This document shows positions 1-8,744 of a DNA stretch of 64,000 nucleotides, one piece after another (the stretch's first letter is position 1; every line of letters starts with the position of its first letter). The notes below the pieces were generated by a model, which was not told the origin of the DNA, did not search any database, and saw only the letters and a list, made by a program, of their open reading frames with translations. This DNA is from Caballeronia sp. SEWSISQ10-4 2. Its GTDB lineage: Bacteria; Pseudomonadota; Gammaproteobacteria; Burkholderiales; Burkholderiaceae. The stretch covers positions 1 to 64,000 of the forward strand of contig NZ_JALPRJ010000003.1 in assembly GCF_030464885.1 (NCBI RefSeq), in the 5' to 3' direction. The position numbers and the translations under genes are program-made.

Positions 1-55
1 GTCCACTTTTCAGATCCTAACGTCCGATAGGTGGGGGCGTTCATTCCATTTGTCG

Positions 56-1537
56 CTACGCCGGACTTGCTGATTGTCGCCGTCCATTGAGGAGCATCGC
101 GAGCAGTTTCGAACTCTTGAAGTTCGGAAACTTAGTCATTCTGACGACCTCATCGTAGAGCCGGCGCCGCACCTTATACAGGATGATTTTTCCCGCAGGC
201 CCATCCGACTGGACCGCAAACAAATCGCTCCATACGGCGATATACTGGACCGTCCAGCACAGATCGCGCGGTTGCTTGACCTGCGAGGCGAGGAGAATGA
301 GGTTAACGACTACTCTCACAATCAACTCATGGGCATCACTCCGCGGGTCTGTCTTTTTGCGTCGAAGCGGAACGTTCAGTCGGTTCTCGCTAGCGTCGAG
401 AATGTTGACGGCTTCCATGGCAAAATCGACCGCGGCAGATAGCTTGCCCAGTTCGTCGTCCGCCCAACTGTCCTGCGGTGCGCCGTTCAACTTATAGAGG
501 GCGGTTGGGGCGCGGGATATGATTCCTGCAACGCGATTCAGGACGAACGGTTGTTCAGTTTGCGCGCCCGCGCTCACATAACTTCGAAATGTCACAAGAA
601 CTAGGCGGCAGAAGGCAGCCCATTGATCCGCTTGCCATCGGCGCGTTTCTTCATGGTGAACATCGAAGACATGCTCGAGCTTGCTCACCACTGAATAATT
701 TCCGTAAAGCGCTGAGGTCAGCGGCTTGTAGTATCCGATGAATCCGGTCTGATACCCTGCTACTTCGTGATAAGCAAAAGAATCCTTGCTCGCTATCGCC
801 TCGGATGTAATATTTTTGGCAAACGTGCCGAGCGCGACGTCATACTTGTTCTGCGTGTTGATTGCTTCAAAGAGCGCCAATACTGTCGAAGGCGCGGACT
901 GAACAACGCTTCTGCAAAACTTGCGGTCCGCGAGAAGCAGTAGCACGTCATACGCGTATTGACGAGTGCTACTGCGGCGCGTACGCGCCGGCACTTGACC
1001 ACGTGAAAGTAACTTCCTTTGTGCCTCCAGTTCGGCATTAGACCAGGTGTGCCGAATCAGGTGCTTCGCCGACCGCTCCAGTTCGTCTGCAATTTCCGGA
1101 AGTTCAGTAGGTGATCCTTTGACGATCACAAGGTAAAACTGACGGGCAAAGCGGCTGGCGTTCCAGCGACCGAAGATGGGCGGCCGAACGAAAGCAAACC
1201 AGGCCCAAACCATAAAATTCGCGAGAAATATGCCTCCTAACAACGCCTGCCAAGAGGCGGGTGTCAGCAGCTTTCCTTCGGGGACAAGCCACTGTTCCGC
1301 GCGCCACCAGTCAGTTAGCAAGGTGAGCAAACCAACTATCCCGACGATCGTGTACGTGCCTCCTTGCAGAGGGAATGGCGCGGTCCTAACTCTGAACCGG
1401 TAACGGATGTCCGCGATGGTCCACGCCAAAACCATTAGTGCGAGGGCCGCCAGGAACTCAGAAAATCCGAAGAATTTCGGATCTTGCGCCCGAAGCGGTA
1501 TAAAGCTGATCGACCAACAGCAATGTGGCTCGCTCAT
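56..1537 (-). CDS. Hypothetical membrane protein, three N-terminal TM helices
   Basis: About 493 aa, not recognised as a named family. The start at 1537 is chosen because GGGGGA lies just upstream of the ATG; an in-frame start eight codons earlier has no such site. Three hydrophobic segments are visible at about residues 22-45 (FLAALALMVLAWTIADI), 60-75 and 95-115 (LLGGIFLANFMVWAWFAF). They are followed by roughly 370 residues that look soluble and mostly helical, rich in Arg/Glu with many aromatic residues. This gives a membrane anchor with a large cytoplasmic domain, an architecture common among accessory and defence proteins, but no catalytic motif is visible. It stands alone on its strand. 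Confidence 0.65.
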   Translation of the reverse strand: MSEPHCCWSISFIPLRAQDPKFFGFSEFLAALALMVLAWTIADIRYRFRVRTAPFPLQGGTYTIVGIVGLLTLLTDWWRAEQWLVPEGKLLTPASWQALLGGIFLANFMVWAWFAFVRPPIFGRWNASRFARQFYLVIVKGSPTELPEIADELERSAKHLIRHTWSNAELEAQRKLLSRGQVPARTRRSSTRQYAYDVLLLLADRKFCRSVVQSAPSTVLALFEAINTQNKYDVALGTFAKNITSEAIASKDSFAYHEVAGYQTGFIGYYKPLTSALYGNYSVVSKLEHVFDVHHEETRRWQADQWAAFCRLVLVTFRSYVSAGAQTEQPFVLNRVAGIISRAPTALYKLNGAPQDSWADDELGKLSAAVDFAMEAVNILDASENRLNVPLRRKKTDPRSDAHELIVRVVVNLILLASQVKQPRDLCWTVQYIAVWSDLFAVQSDGPAGKIILYKVRRRLYDEVVRMTKFPNFKSSKLLAMLLNGRRQSASPA

Positions 1538-1897
1538 GCGGATCCCCCGAGAACGGAGCAATATTGAGCGTGAATCTTCGCATTAAACTGAATGAACATA
1601 GCTCTCCGGCGTCGCTTTCGAAAAGATCACGGCGCGATCGGCGCGCTGGACCCGATGCGCGGACGAAGGCGACGTTCGAATGTCCGATCGGAGCACCAGG
1701 CAATGGCCGTTCGTGGCCGATAGCGCCGGTTCAACTTACCCCTTAAGCCGACATTCGCGAATACTGGGACAAGCTCACCAACAACCGCAATGGCCGATAA
1801 TGAGACTGACATGTTTCGCGCACGAAGGTCCGTTGCCTGGGCACAACCAACGTTCGAACGTCCACGCGAGCCGTGGGCCCTCGTTCGTAAATGCCCG
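1538..1897. other. Intergenic, no convincing gene
   Basis: Short overlapping open frames occur on both strands, but none has a ribosome site or a recognisable product. The text is rich in words such as GACATTCG, CGTTCGAA and GCCGATAG. Similar words recur in the non-coding stretches near 13.7-14.0 kb and 52.4-52.6 kb, which suggests decayed lineage-specific intergenic DNA. Confidence 0.4.
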
Positions 1898-2266
1898 CTA
1901 TGCGCCGGCTCCGTAGGAGCTCGTATGCAGCGCATCGCTGCACCGTTGCCAGATGCGTCCAACGAGGGGGTTTTGATAATTCAACCCTAACTCGTTCGTG
2001 AACAACGCTGACGCGTCGGACTCACGTACTACGTCAGAAGCAGCCAAGTGCTCGCGGAATAACTGTAGCGCCAGCTGTCCAAGCATCAGGCGGTCCAGCC
2101 AACTGGCCGACATCATGTTTCTCGCCAACCAGATGCGTACTGATTCAACGACGTGTTCGACGCGCCATGTTTTCGTCAAAGAATGGGATGCGAGCGCACT
2201 CGCCACCAAATAGCACAGTAGATGGGTTCGCGCCGCTGAGTCCAGTGACCGTTTTGAAAGTGACAT
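1898..2266 (-). CDS. Small hypothetical protein (possible gene remnant)
   Basis: A 122-aa frame counted from ATG at 2266; a longer version would need a TTG start. The sequence is amphipathic and protein-like (THLLCYLVASALASHS, VVESVRIWLARNMMSAS, LGLNYQNPLVGRIW), unlike the nearby shadow frames. There is no good ribosome site, no known domain and no co-directional neighbour. It may be a piece of a larger decayed gene. Confidence 0.35.
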   Translation of the reverse strand: MSLSKRSLDSAARTHLLCYLVASALASHSLTKTWRVEHVVESVRIWLARNMMSASWLDRLMLGQLALQLFREHLAASDVVRESDASALFTNELGLNYQNPLVGRIWQRCSDALHTSSYGAGA

Positions 2267-2394
2267 GTTTGTTTTTTTCACTCCATCCAGTGAAAGTCCT
2301 CCGATGCGGCAGGCACATGCTATCCATACTCTCGCGCAATCCACGACGGCCCTGCGAAACAGTGACAACCAAAAAATGAATTTATCGGTTTACT

Positions 2395-2476
2395 CCTGTA
2401 CTCCCCGACACTTCCCTCTCAACGGCTTTCCCGCAAAAATGCCCAGGCCGCGTTCCGATTCGGTGAGGAGTACAGG
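2395..2476. repeat. 10-bp perfect inverted repeat upstream region of HU gene
   Basis: CCTGTACTCC at 2395-2404 is repeated inverted as GGAGTACAGG at 2467-2476 with 62 bases between. It lies in a 329-base stretch without a gene (2267-2595), downstream of the HU gene. It could be a remnant of a small mobile element or a structured transcript end. Nothing else in this stretch is recognisable. Confidence 0.4.
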
Positions 2477-2595
2477 CAGGACCTGAGCGTTCGTTCGTGG
2501 CCGAGTCATGCCCCCCGTGCAATCTGCATCAACCTACCAGTAGATGACCTTGTGCGCCGCTCAGCGGATACTTTTAAGCGAATACATCGACCGGC

Positions 2596-2880
2596 TTATT
2601 GCTTGTGGCCGTTCACCACATCCTTGAACGCCTTGCCGGCGGTAAATTTCACAGTCTTCGAAGCCGGAATCTTCAGCTCTTCGCCGGTAGCCGGATTGCG
2701 CCCGTTGCGCGCGGCCCGCGCGCCTACTCCGAACGAGCCGAAGCCAATCAGTTGGACGGTATCGCCCTTCACGAGCGCGGTGGTGATCGTCCCGATTAGC
2801 GCGTCGATTGCTTCTCCCGTTGCCGACTTGCTCGTTCCGGTCGACGACGCGACGGCATCAATCAACTCTTGTTTGTTCAT
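2596..2880 (-). CDS. HU family DNA-binding protein
   Basis: 94 aa, the full length of a classical HU subunit. It carries the N-terminal helix-turn-helix dimerisation segment ([19 protein letters not shown]), the GFGSFGV turn and the DNA-bending arm [15 protein letters not shown] with the Pro that intercalates in the minor groove, ending in [14 protein letters not shown] bends and compacts DNA as a dimer in the nucleoid. A strong ribosome site (CAGGAGGG) lies 5-6 bases before the ATG. A second HU-fold gene follows about 330 bases away on the same strand. The family is certain; whether this is the housekeeping hupB or an island-borne paralogue cannot be told here. Confidence 0.95.
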   Translation of the reverse strand: MNKQELIDAVASSTGTSKSATGEAIDALIGTITTALVKGDTVQLIGFGSFGVGARAARNGRNPATGEELKIPASKTVKFTAGKAFKDVVNGHKQ

Positions 2881-3152
2881 GGCATCCCTCCTGGATAATC
2901 GTTACAGAACGTCAGCGTGCCCGAAGGAACCAGTCCTTCGGCGACCTCCCCGGACCTCTCGACAGCAACGTGTCGACGCTTACGGTACCCGATCGGACGC
3001 CTGTGGTGCAAGCGGGCGCGTGAGTTAGGGCGATGGCGAATCAACCCGCAATTCCGTCAAACAGACCGAAGAATGCCCCGCTCGGCTCATGGACGAAACA
3101 CCCGCTTTCCGATAGCTGCGCCGACGTCATGGGCCACCGGCGGGAAATGGAA

Positions 3153-3185
3153 AACGCCCCTCGGATTTTCGTCGCAAGGGGCGTT
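3153..3185 (-). terminator. Rho-independent terminator of the tailed HU gene
   Basis: The perfect 9-bp arms AACGCCCCT (3153-3161) and AGGGGCGTT (3177-3185) are followed on the minus strand by TTTTCC. It lies 22 bases past the stop codon of the gene ending at 3207. The remaining bases from 2881 to 3152 show no gene. Confidence 0.75.
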
Positions 3186-3206
3186 GTCGTGTCAGAACAC
3201 TTTCGC

Positions 3207-3662
3207 TTATAGAGCTGCGTCCTTCAGCTTCTTCAGCGGGCGAACCTTGAGGCGCACCGAAGCCGGCTTCGCCGCGAACCATTTATCTTCACCCGTGAAC
3301 GGGTCCTTGCCGAAGCGCTTCTTCTTTGCCGGCACGTCTTGCGCGACCACCTTCAGCAAGCCTGGCAGCGTGAACTCCTGCGCGCCCTTCTTGTGAATCG
3401 ATGCGAGCACCGTTTCTTCGAGGGCCGCCAACAACGCCTTGGCCGCCTTCGGCTCCACGCCCGAGCGCTCGGCCAGGTGAATGGTCAGCGATGCCTTCGT
3501 GAACGTATCCTTGATAGGTTTCAAGGGAGCGGCGACAACAGACTTCTTCACAGCAGGCGCGGCCGCTTTCTTCGCGACTGGAGCAGCAGCTTTCTTGCTG
3601 GCGGGTGCTGCCGCTTTCTTGGAAGCGGGAGCCGCAGTTTTCTTGATAGCGGTTGTTGCCAT
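3207..3662 (-). CDS. HU-like protein with N-terminal Ala/Lys/Pro-rich (histone H1-like) tail
   Basis: 151 aa from the ATG at 3662, preceded by AGAGAGG; a TTG seven codons upstream is a worse start. Residues 1-45 are a low-complexity tail made of repeats of the type ASKKAAAP. Residues about 52-150 form a divergent HU/IHF fold (SLTIHLAERSGVEPKAAKALL, GLLKVVAQ, RFGKDPFTGEDKWFAAKPAS, RLKVRPLKKLKD). Tailed HU proteins of this kind are typical of Burkholderia-type genomes. The basic tail resembles eukaryotic H1 and presumably adds non-specific DNA compaction. It ends in a strong terminator, so it is probably monocistronic. The DNA encoding the tail is internally repetitive. Confidence 0.88.
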   Translation of the reverse strand: MATTAIKKTAAPASKKAAAPASKKAAAPVAKKAAAPAVKKSVVAAPLKPIKDTFTKASLTIHLAERSGVEPKAAKALLAALEETVLASIHKKGAQEFTLPGLLKVVAQDVPAKKKRFGKDPFTGEDKWFAAKPASVRLKVRPLKKLKDAAL

Positions 3663-3881
3663 GAATTCCTCTCTTGTAGTCAAAGGTTGCCCAAGACCTT
3701 TGCCTTTGCGCCGTCACCGACTAGCGCAAAGGTACAAATCCTCGGGATGGGCGCCAGCGTACCAACACCGACACAATGACGCAACGTCTGAGGCCATGAA
3801 TTAAGGGGTTTTTTGCATGAAAGTCACGAAAATGGTGACCTGTACCTTGCTTCATGCGGGCGGGTCCAGAAAAACTCTTAG

Positions 3882-5262
3882 TACTACAGCCGTAACTATG
3901 TATTATGTTGCACCCCGCGTGCGCGGTAATGGGACTGTTGCGCCCGCCATTGATGGGTACGACGCCAGATTGACCATTGCAACACATGGTTGATCGAATG
4001 TAGTCCGTCCCATAAAATCCGGCAGAGTAACCGGCGGATCTCCTGGACGCTTAGCGGCATCATGCCTTCAGGAGTTTTTTTTACCACGCTTGCGAAGCGT
4101 GACAAGAACAGCATGGGCGAGCAGCGCGAGGGTGATATGTCGATACCAGCCCTGCCAATGACGCACCTCATACTGATCCAGGCCACACTCGCCCTTGGCA
4201 GCCTCAAAGCCAATCTCGATTTCCCATCTACGTCCCGCGACATTGACCAGTGTCTGCTTCGTCACCTTGCTGCGTGGAGCATAAACGATGTAATAGGCGT
4301 GTTCCTGCTTCTCATCGAGGCTGCGTCGTACCAGCAGGTAATGTCCAAAGCGGCGCTCCTCTGGGGATATCTGCAAGCGCCACAGTTCAGTAAGTGCCCA
4401 GTCGTACAGGCGCTCGCCTTTGGCGCCAGTGCCTGCTGACAATCGCCGCCACGCACGGGCGGGTAGGCTCTGCGCAATCCGGTCCGCACGAACGTACGTC
4501 GGTCCCTGCCACCATAGTGGTTCGTTCTTCGCGACAGCCATAACGAAGGGCTGCTCGCGCGACTCCAGCCATAGCCGCAGAGACCGGTCACCGCCGTACA
4601 CCTCGTCGCCCGTCACCCAGCCGCAAGGCACGCCCGCATCCAGTGCCCGCTTCAGCATCTGTCTGGCCAGTTCAGGTTTGGTTTCAAACTTCACCGTTTC
4701 GGCAATGCCAGCGGCCTTGCAGCGCTGCGAATCATCTGTCCAGGATTTTGGCAAATAGAGCTCACGATCGATGAAAGCAGTCCCACCCTCGCCTGCATAG
4801 CAGAGGAACACGCCAATTTGGCTGTTCTCGATGCGCCCGGCAGTCCCGCTGTACTGGCGCTGGACACCGGCTGAGTGCTCGCCCTTCTTGACAAAGCCGG
4901 TCTCATCCACGACCAGCACCGCGTCACGCCCGCCCAACTGTTGGACCACGTACTGTCGCAGCACATTGCGCGCGCTATCAGCATCCCACCGGGCACGATC
5001 AAGCAGATACTGTACGCCGTGCGGTGTTGACTCGCCCATCCATTCGGCGAGTTGCCAGCCATTCTTGCGCTCGACCGTACTGAGCAATCCCTTTAGATAA
5101 GAAAGGGACCGCTCCCGCGATTCCGAACGACTGAAATTGACCGCGAGACGCTCATGCAATGCTTCCAGCTCACGTTCCCACGTACTCACGAGTGTTTTCA
5201 TATCGCGCTATATAAGTAGCATTACTAACTAGTATAGGCGATAAATAGTTACGGCTGTAGTA
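3882..5262 (-). mobile_element. Intact IS701-family insertion sequence with 4-bp TTAG target duplication
   Basis: The 1381-bp element is bounded by inverted repeats. The left end reads TACTACAGCCGTAACTAT from 3882, and the right end read inward from 5262 gives the same 18 bases. It is flanked by TTAG at 3878-3881 and again at 5263-5266, a 4-bp YTAR duplication as expected for the IS701 family. One transposase gene fills it. The right-hand TTAG overlaps the first base of the neighbouring IS5-family element, so this IS appears to have inserted at the edge of an older one. Its intact ends and frame suggest recent insertion. Confidence 0.93.
4068..5201 (-). CDS. IS701 family transposase
   Basis: 377 aa, within the usual range for this family. 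It is a DDE transposase with RNase H-like fold. The first Asp is in VLVVDETGF, the second in GWVTGDEVYGG, and the Glu lies in the C-terminal block EIEIGFEAAKGECGLDQYEVRHW. The family-typical N-terminal block (ERKNGWQLAEWMGE) and the R/K-rich linker KVTKQTLVNVAGRRWEIE are present. It cuts and rejoins DNA at the two inverted repeats described for the element. The frame is intact, with no sign of decay. Confidence 0.95.
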   Translation of the reverse strand: MKTLVSTWERELEALHERLAVNFSRSESRERSLSYLKGLLSTVERKNGWQLAEWMGESTPHGVQYLLDRARWDADSARNVLRQYVVQQLGGRDAVLVVDETGFVKKGEHSAGVQRQYSGTAGRIENSQIGVFLCYAGEGGTAFIDRELYLPKSWTDDSQRCKAAGIAETVKFETKPELARQMLKRALDAGVPCGWVTGDEVYGGDRSLRLWLESREQPFVMAVAKNEPLWWQGPTYVRADRIAQSLPARAWRRLSAGTGAKGERLYDWALTELWRLQISPEERRFGHYLLVRRSLDEKQEHAYYIVYAPRSKVTKQTLVNVAGRRWEIEIGFEAAKGECGLDQYEVRHWQGWYRHITLALLAHAVLVTLRKRGKKNS

Positions 5263-5274
5263 TTAGAGGCCAGT

Positions 5275-6104
5275 TCAAAAAGGCCGCTCAGTTCGGCTGA
5301 AGATGTTCCAGCAGACGAGCGAGCAGGCCAGTTTGAGGAATGCTTCGTGAATGTCAGATCGACGTTCGAAGCGAATGCGAAGACGACGGAAACCATGGAG
5401 CCACGAGTGAGTCCGTTCGACGACCCAACGGAATTTGCCGAGGCCGCTGCCGTGTTCGGTGCGGCGCCTGGCGATGACCGGTCTGATGCCTCGCTCGCGA
5501 AGTCGGCGGCGATGCGCATCAGAATCGTAGCCACGGTCGGCGTAGATGACCTTGGGCTTGCGGAGCGGTCGGCCGCGTGTGCCGCGAATCGGCGGGATAG
5601 CGTCGACCAGCGGCAGCAGTTGCGTGACATCGTTGCGGTTCGCGCCGGTCAGGATCGCGCTGACCGGAACGCCGTTCGCGTCTACGAGGACGTGGTGCTT
5701 GGACCCTGGTCGTGCGCGATCCGTGGGGTTTGGCCCAGTTTTTGGCCCGCCCCAACGGCTCGCACGGACGATGAATCGACAGCCGCATATGAGAGATCGA
5801 GCTGGCCGGATTCGCGCAGCTTGTCGAGCAGCAGCCCGTGCAGCTTGTCCCACACCCCGGCCTGCTGCCAGTCGTGCAACCGACGCCAGCAAGTCGCTCC
5901 AGAGCCGAAGCCCAACCGGGTCGGCAGATGGTTCCATCGCATCCCTGTCTTCAGCACAAGCAGGATGCCATTGAGTGCTGCGCGGTCCGAGACCGGCAGG
6001 CGCCCAGGGTATCGCTTGCGTCGCGGTTTGGGAGGCGGAAGTAGCGGTTCGATCAGTGTCCACAGCTCGTCATCGATGATAGGTGCCGGCATTCCTTGAT
6101 CCAT
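5275..6104 (-). CDS. IS5-family transposase OrfAB (by -1 frameshift)
   Basis: OrfA and the downstream frame overlap. The catalytic domain is split: the first Asp (AAVDSSSVRA) lies in the upstream frame, while the second Asp (VIYADRGYDSD) and the Glu (VVERTHSWLHGFRRL) lie in the second frame, which ends at 5275. A run of five A residues on the minus strand (plus-strand TTTTT at 5739-5743) sits exactly where reading must slip back by one base (GQKLG to PKTGPN). This is the usual expression mode of IS427-like elements, so the fusion product of about 275 aa is probably the active transposase. The frameshift itself is an inference. Confidence 0.85.
5682..6104 (-). CDS. IS5-family transposase OrfA
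   Basis: 140 aa. It holds the N-terminal DUF4096-type block of IS5 transposases (IIDDELWTLIEPLLPPPKPRR, RAALNGILLVLKTGMRWNHLP, TCWRRLHDWQQAGVWDKLH). The start is the ATG at 6104. The first catalytic Asp is present, but the rest of the DDE triad is reached only by frameshifting. Alone the product probably binds ends or regulates transposition. Confidence 0.88.
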   Translation of the reverse strand: MDQGMPAPIIDDELWTLIEPLLPPPKPRRKRYPGRLPVSDRAALNGILLVLKTGMRWNHLPTRLGFGSGATCWRRLHDWQQAGVWDKLHGLLLDKLRESGQLDLSYAAVDSSSVRAVGAGQKLGQTPRIAHDQGPSTTSS

Positions 6105-6456
6105 TGTTCATGGCATCCAAGGTTAACCGTTTGGCGGAAAAGTAAACAGCCCTTCCGGGCTCTTTTTGAACTGGCCTTTTACCGAATATGGCTTCGAGCG
6201 CCCTTAAAATGGCCCGAACTAGACAACAGCCCTGCTCTCGGACAGTCGCTACATTGCAAAAATAGCGCTTCATTTCGTGATCGACTCAGCGCTATGTGGG
6301 GTACGCAGGCAGTGGCACACAGACCTTGACTCGCTGACGATCCTCAACGTTCTATGATAGTTGTTCGTTGCACGTACGCCGTGCGAAGGCTTTTCAAGCC
6401 TTTCGCAATTGAAGCGCGCGTGGCATATTGCGGGCAGATCTACTAAGGAGGCCGCA

Positions 6457-7182
6457 ATGCCGACACTCGAACAAATCAAAGACAAGATGAAGAAGCTTCA
6501 AGAGCAAGCCGAAAAATTGATTGCCAAGCGCGCGCAGTCTGTCCTGACCGATATCCGCAAGCTAATGGAAGAGCATGGTCTTACTACCGCGGACATCGCC
6601 GCCCACTCGACTGGAAAGAAGCAGCGCGGCCGACCGGCTGGCTCCAAGCCCAACACCACCGCGACGCGAAAGGTGCCGAGTAGCTCAGTTGTCACCGGAG
6701 TCACGCCGCCGAAATATGGCAATCCTAAAACAGGCGCCACGTGGACCGGACACGGGCGCGCGCCGGCATGGATTGCCGATGCGAAGGACCGCAGTAAGTT
6801 CTTGATTGATGGCACGAACGGCGGCGCCGTGAGAACGGCGAAGACTGCAACCAAGAAAACCGTGGCAGTTGGCAGTGCTGTGACTCACAAAGGACAGCGC
6901 AAAGGTCCGCAGCCGGCGAAATACGTCGATCCCAAGACCGGCGCAAAATGGAGCGGGCGTGGCCCGGCGCCCGCATGGCTTGCGGCGGCAAAAGACCGCT
7001 CGAAATTTTTGATTGTCAACGCGGCCACCGTCGCGACTGAGACCGGTGCCGCGAGCAAAGCCGGTAAGTCGAAGTCTTCGTCCAAAAGCAGCGCTGTTGC
7101 AGAGAAGACAGTACAGAAGAAGACGACATCAATGAAGGGTGCTGCTGAGAAGACTGTGATCGCCAAGGCGCCGGCTAAGTAG
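6457..7182 (+). CDS. H-NS family protein with two tandem C-terminal DNA-binding domains
   Basis: 241 aa. The start at 6457 has a perfect AAGGAG eight bases upstream. Residues 1-45 form the coiled-coil oligomerisation segment (LEQIKDKMKKLQEQAEKLIAK). Around residue 55 an AT-hook-like GRPAGSK follows. Two copies of the H-NS DNA-binding motif come next: PPKYGNPKTGATWTGHGRAP with AWIADAKDRSKFLI, and PAKYVDPKTGAKWSGRGPAP with AWLAAAKDRSKFLI. The tail is Ala/Lys-rich. Normal H-NS homologues (about 90-135 aa) have a single such domain. H-NS silences AT-rich, often foreign, DNA. A TATGAT box at 6353-6358 may be its -10 element. It sits at the edge of a defence-rich island and could be its silencer or regulator (inference). 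Confidence 0.92.
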   Translation: MPTLEQIKDKMKKLQEQAEKLIAKRAQSVLTDIRKLMEEHGLTTADIAAHSTGKKQRGRPAGSKPNTTATRKVPSSSVVTGVTPPKYGNPKTGATWTGHGRAPAWIADAKDRSKFLIDGTNGGAVRTAKTATKKTVAVGSAVTHKGQRKGPQPAKYVDPKTGAKWSGRGPAPAWLAAAKDRSKFLIVNAATVATETGAASKAGKSKSSSKSSAVAEKTVQKKTTSMKGAAEKTVIAKAPAK

Positions 7183-7769
7183 GCCATCGCTAGGAAAGCC
7201 GCAACTACGGGCTAGACGGCATCGGCGAAAAGAACCGCGCGCATGCACAGCCGCGGCTGCTCCAGCGGCACCAGTCGCGACAGGTGCCGAGTCGACGACC
7301 TGAGCGCAGTTGTCAGTTGCGGGTGCGACCCGCAATTCGGCCGGAGAGCCTTGGAGGGAAAGCCTCCGCGCGCTTTCGTGGAAAAGTTGTCATCTAAGCT
7401 ACCGCTCCGGAAGCCCGGCTTTCAATGGATCCAGCCAGTCATCTTCCTACGACACCGAATGTCTGCCACTTTGATGTAACGGCCGTTTGAGGGTCTCGTT
7501 GGGCGTGCAGGCGAACAGCTGCCGATGGCCGGACCCCGCCAGTCGTTGATCGACTGCACGCGACCCACCCCGAAGATTCGCCAGTTCAAAGACAATGCTC
7601 TAGCTGCCATCCGATACGGACCAGTTCTCGCCGAGCAATGACCACTATGAGGTGACTTTGGCAACATTTTTGGCCTTTTCTGTCCTGATCCTTGGTGGTC
7701 AGGATTCCCGTTTCCCCAGCATGCGTTCGCAGGGAATGCCCGGCATCTCAACTAAAGCACACGATTCCA
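7183..7769 (+). other. Intergenic, no gene recognised
   Basis: 587 bases between the H-NS gene and the GIY-YIG-like gene. Just past the H-NS stop the DNA keeps the Ala/Pro/Thr-rich flavour of the H-NS tail for about 100 bases, which suggests the stop was acquired or that the tail was once longer. The rest shows only overlapping open frames without ribosome sites. Confidence 0.35.
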
Positions 7770-8168
7770 ATGAAGATCACATGGCACCAATGCAATACGT
7801 ACGCAGAAGCGCGCGATTATTCGGGAATCGTTTATCTGCACGAATGGAATGACAAGCCGTTCTATTGGGGAAAAGCGCATAAGAGCTTCTTTGGCGGCCA
7901 TATGCGAGAGCGTGACGGATTGCGAGCGAGTGGGCGCTATAACGTCGGTTATCGACATTGGATTGAAGGCTGTCTTCGGCATGGAGCGAAGCTATATATC
8001 GGGCTACTGGACCAAGAAGCTCTCGTTAACATCGACGAAATTGAGAAGTTTCTGATCCATACGTACGGCCATGAGATGAATACAAAGATTGTTGTCCCGA
8101 TTCGTTCATTGCAAATTGAGCATTCCGGCGTTGCACCTATGTGCCTACGTGAGGTCGACCCCAGTTGA
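7770..8168 (+). CDS. GIY-YIG-like (possible nuclease-fold) protein
   Basis: 132 aa from the ATG at 7770; the longer upstream reading looks non-coding. The pattern is that of a GIY-YIG domain. GIVYLHEWNDKPFYWGKA stands for the first two strands (GIVYL in place of GIY and YWGKA in place of YIG), a Tyr/His-rich middle follows (GRYNVGYRHWIE), and it ends with EIEKFLIHTYGHEMNTK, like the family's LI..yg..lN end. The catalytic Arg and Glu positions are uncertain. It is a single gene beside an integrase remnant. The assignment rests on the motif pattern only. Confidence 0.55.
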   Translation: MKITWHQCNTYAEARDYSGIVYLHEWNDKPFYWGKAHKSFFGGHMRERDGLRASGRYNVGYRHWIEGCLRHGAKLYIGLLDQEALVNIDEIEKFLIHTYGHEMNTKIVVPIRSLQIEHSGVAPMCLREVDPS

Positions 8169-8321
8169 AGTGGCCAGGCGGCAGCGTAGTCAACCCGGGT
8201 AGTACGACAGCCAAGGCGATGCGGTGCCACAAAATCGAGGTATCGTCTCTATCTCTTCAACGAAACGAGGACAGCGCTCCGCTTTCCAGGCACACAGCAG
8301 TTCCTCTTTTGCCAATACGCC

Positions 8322-8600
8322 TGTGTAGAAAAGGACCACGTCGAAGTGCAATTTTCCCATCTCGAAGAGGGTATCGCGGGCGACTACAAACACGCGATTT
8401 ATCTGCCCCTGCGCCGGGCCATGATGTAATCGTACGCGGACTACCTTGACGCGCTAAAAATCGGTATGAAGAGCCCGCAAGAACAGGCGTTCATGAAACG
8501 CGTCAACGCACCGCCTTCGCAAGAAGCTAGCCGCCGAACCAGTCGATCGCGATCAAGTTCGAAGCAACCCGCGAACCGAAGGAAGATCACTAAGTTATAG
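8322..8600 (+). pseudogene. C-terminal remnant of a P4-type tyrosine integrase
   Basis: One frame reads KDHVEVQFSHLEEGIAGDYK, HAIYLPLRRAMM, stop (TAA at 8427-8429), then SYADYLDALKIG and a basic tail, ending at TAG 8598-8600. The arrangement of a His-containing helix, a Tyr-rich YLPLRR..M segment and WADYLDAL-like ending is the C-terminus of P4/CP4-57-type phage integrases. Nothing upstream supplies the catalytic core, and the internal stop confirms decay. It marks an old integration edge near the left of the defence cluster. No tRNA or att repeat was found beside it. Confidence 0.6.
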
Positions 8601-8744
8601 AGGTGGCGCTAAGGTTCGACCAATTCTCCGCATTTAAGCGGGTGCTTGGCCTTGAACCGTCTTGATCACTCTTCGGCCTTGACCATTCGCTGCGGGACAC
8701 AAGCCGGGCGCGGCGCGACTTCGACATCTGTTCCTCGATGAAGC

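Larger units (their letters stand above)
5266..6178 (-). mobile_element. IS5-family (IS427-like) insertion sequence
   Basis: About 913 bp. The left end reads GAGGCCAGTTCAAAAAG and the right end, read inward, reads AAGGCCAGTTCAAAAAG, so the terminal repeats match at 16 of 17 bases. TTA flanks both sides (5263-5265 and 6179-6181), consistent with the short TNA/TA-type duplications of this family. The two overlapping transposase frames are typical of the IS427 group. The IS701-family element sits immediately to the left and shares the TTAG/first-base junction. Confidence 0.88.

Noticed and set aside
3480..3660. Short tandem repeats near 3.5-3.66 kb as a possible iteron or origin
   Set aside because: They encode the ASKKAAAP tail of the HU-like protein.
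5347..6099. 250-codon plus-strand frame inside the IS5-family element
   Set aside because: Antisense of the transposase; no recognisable product.
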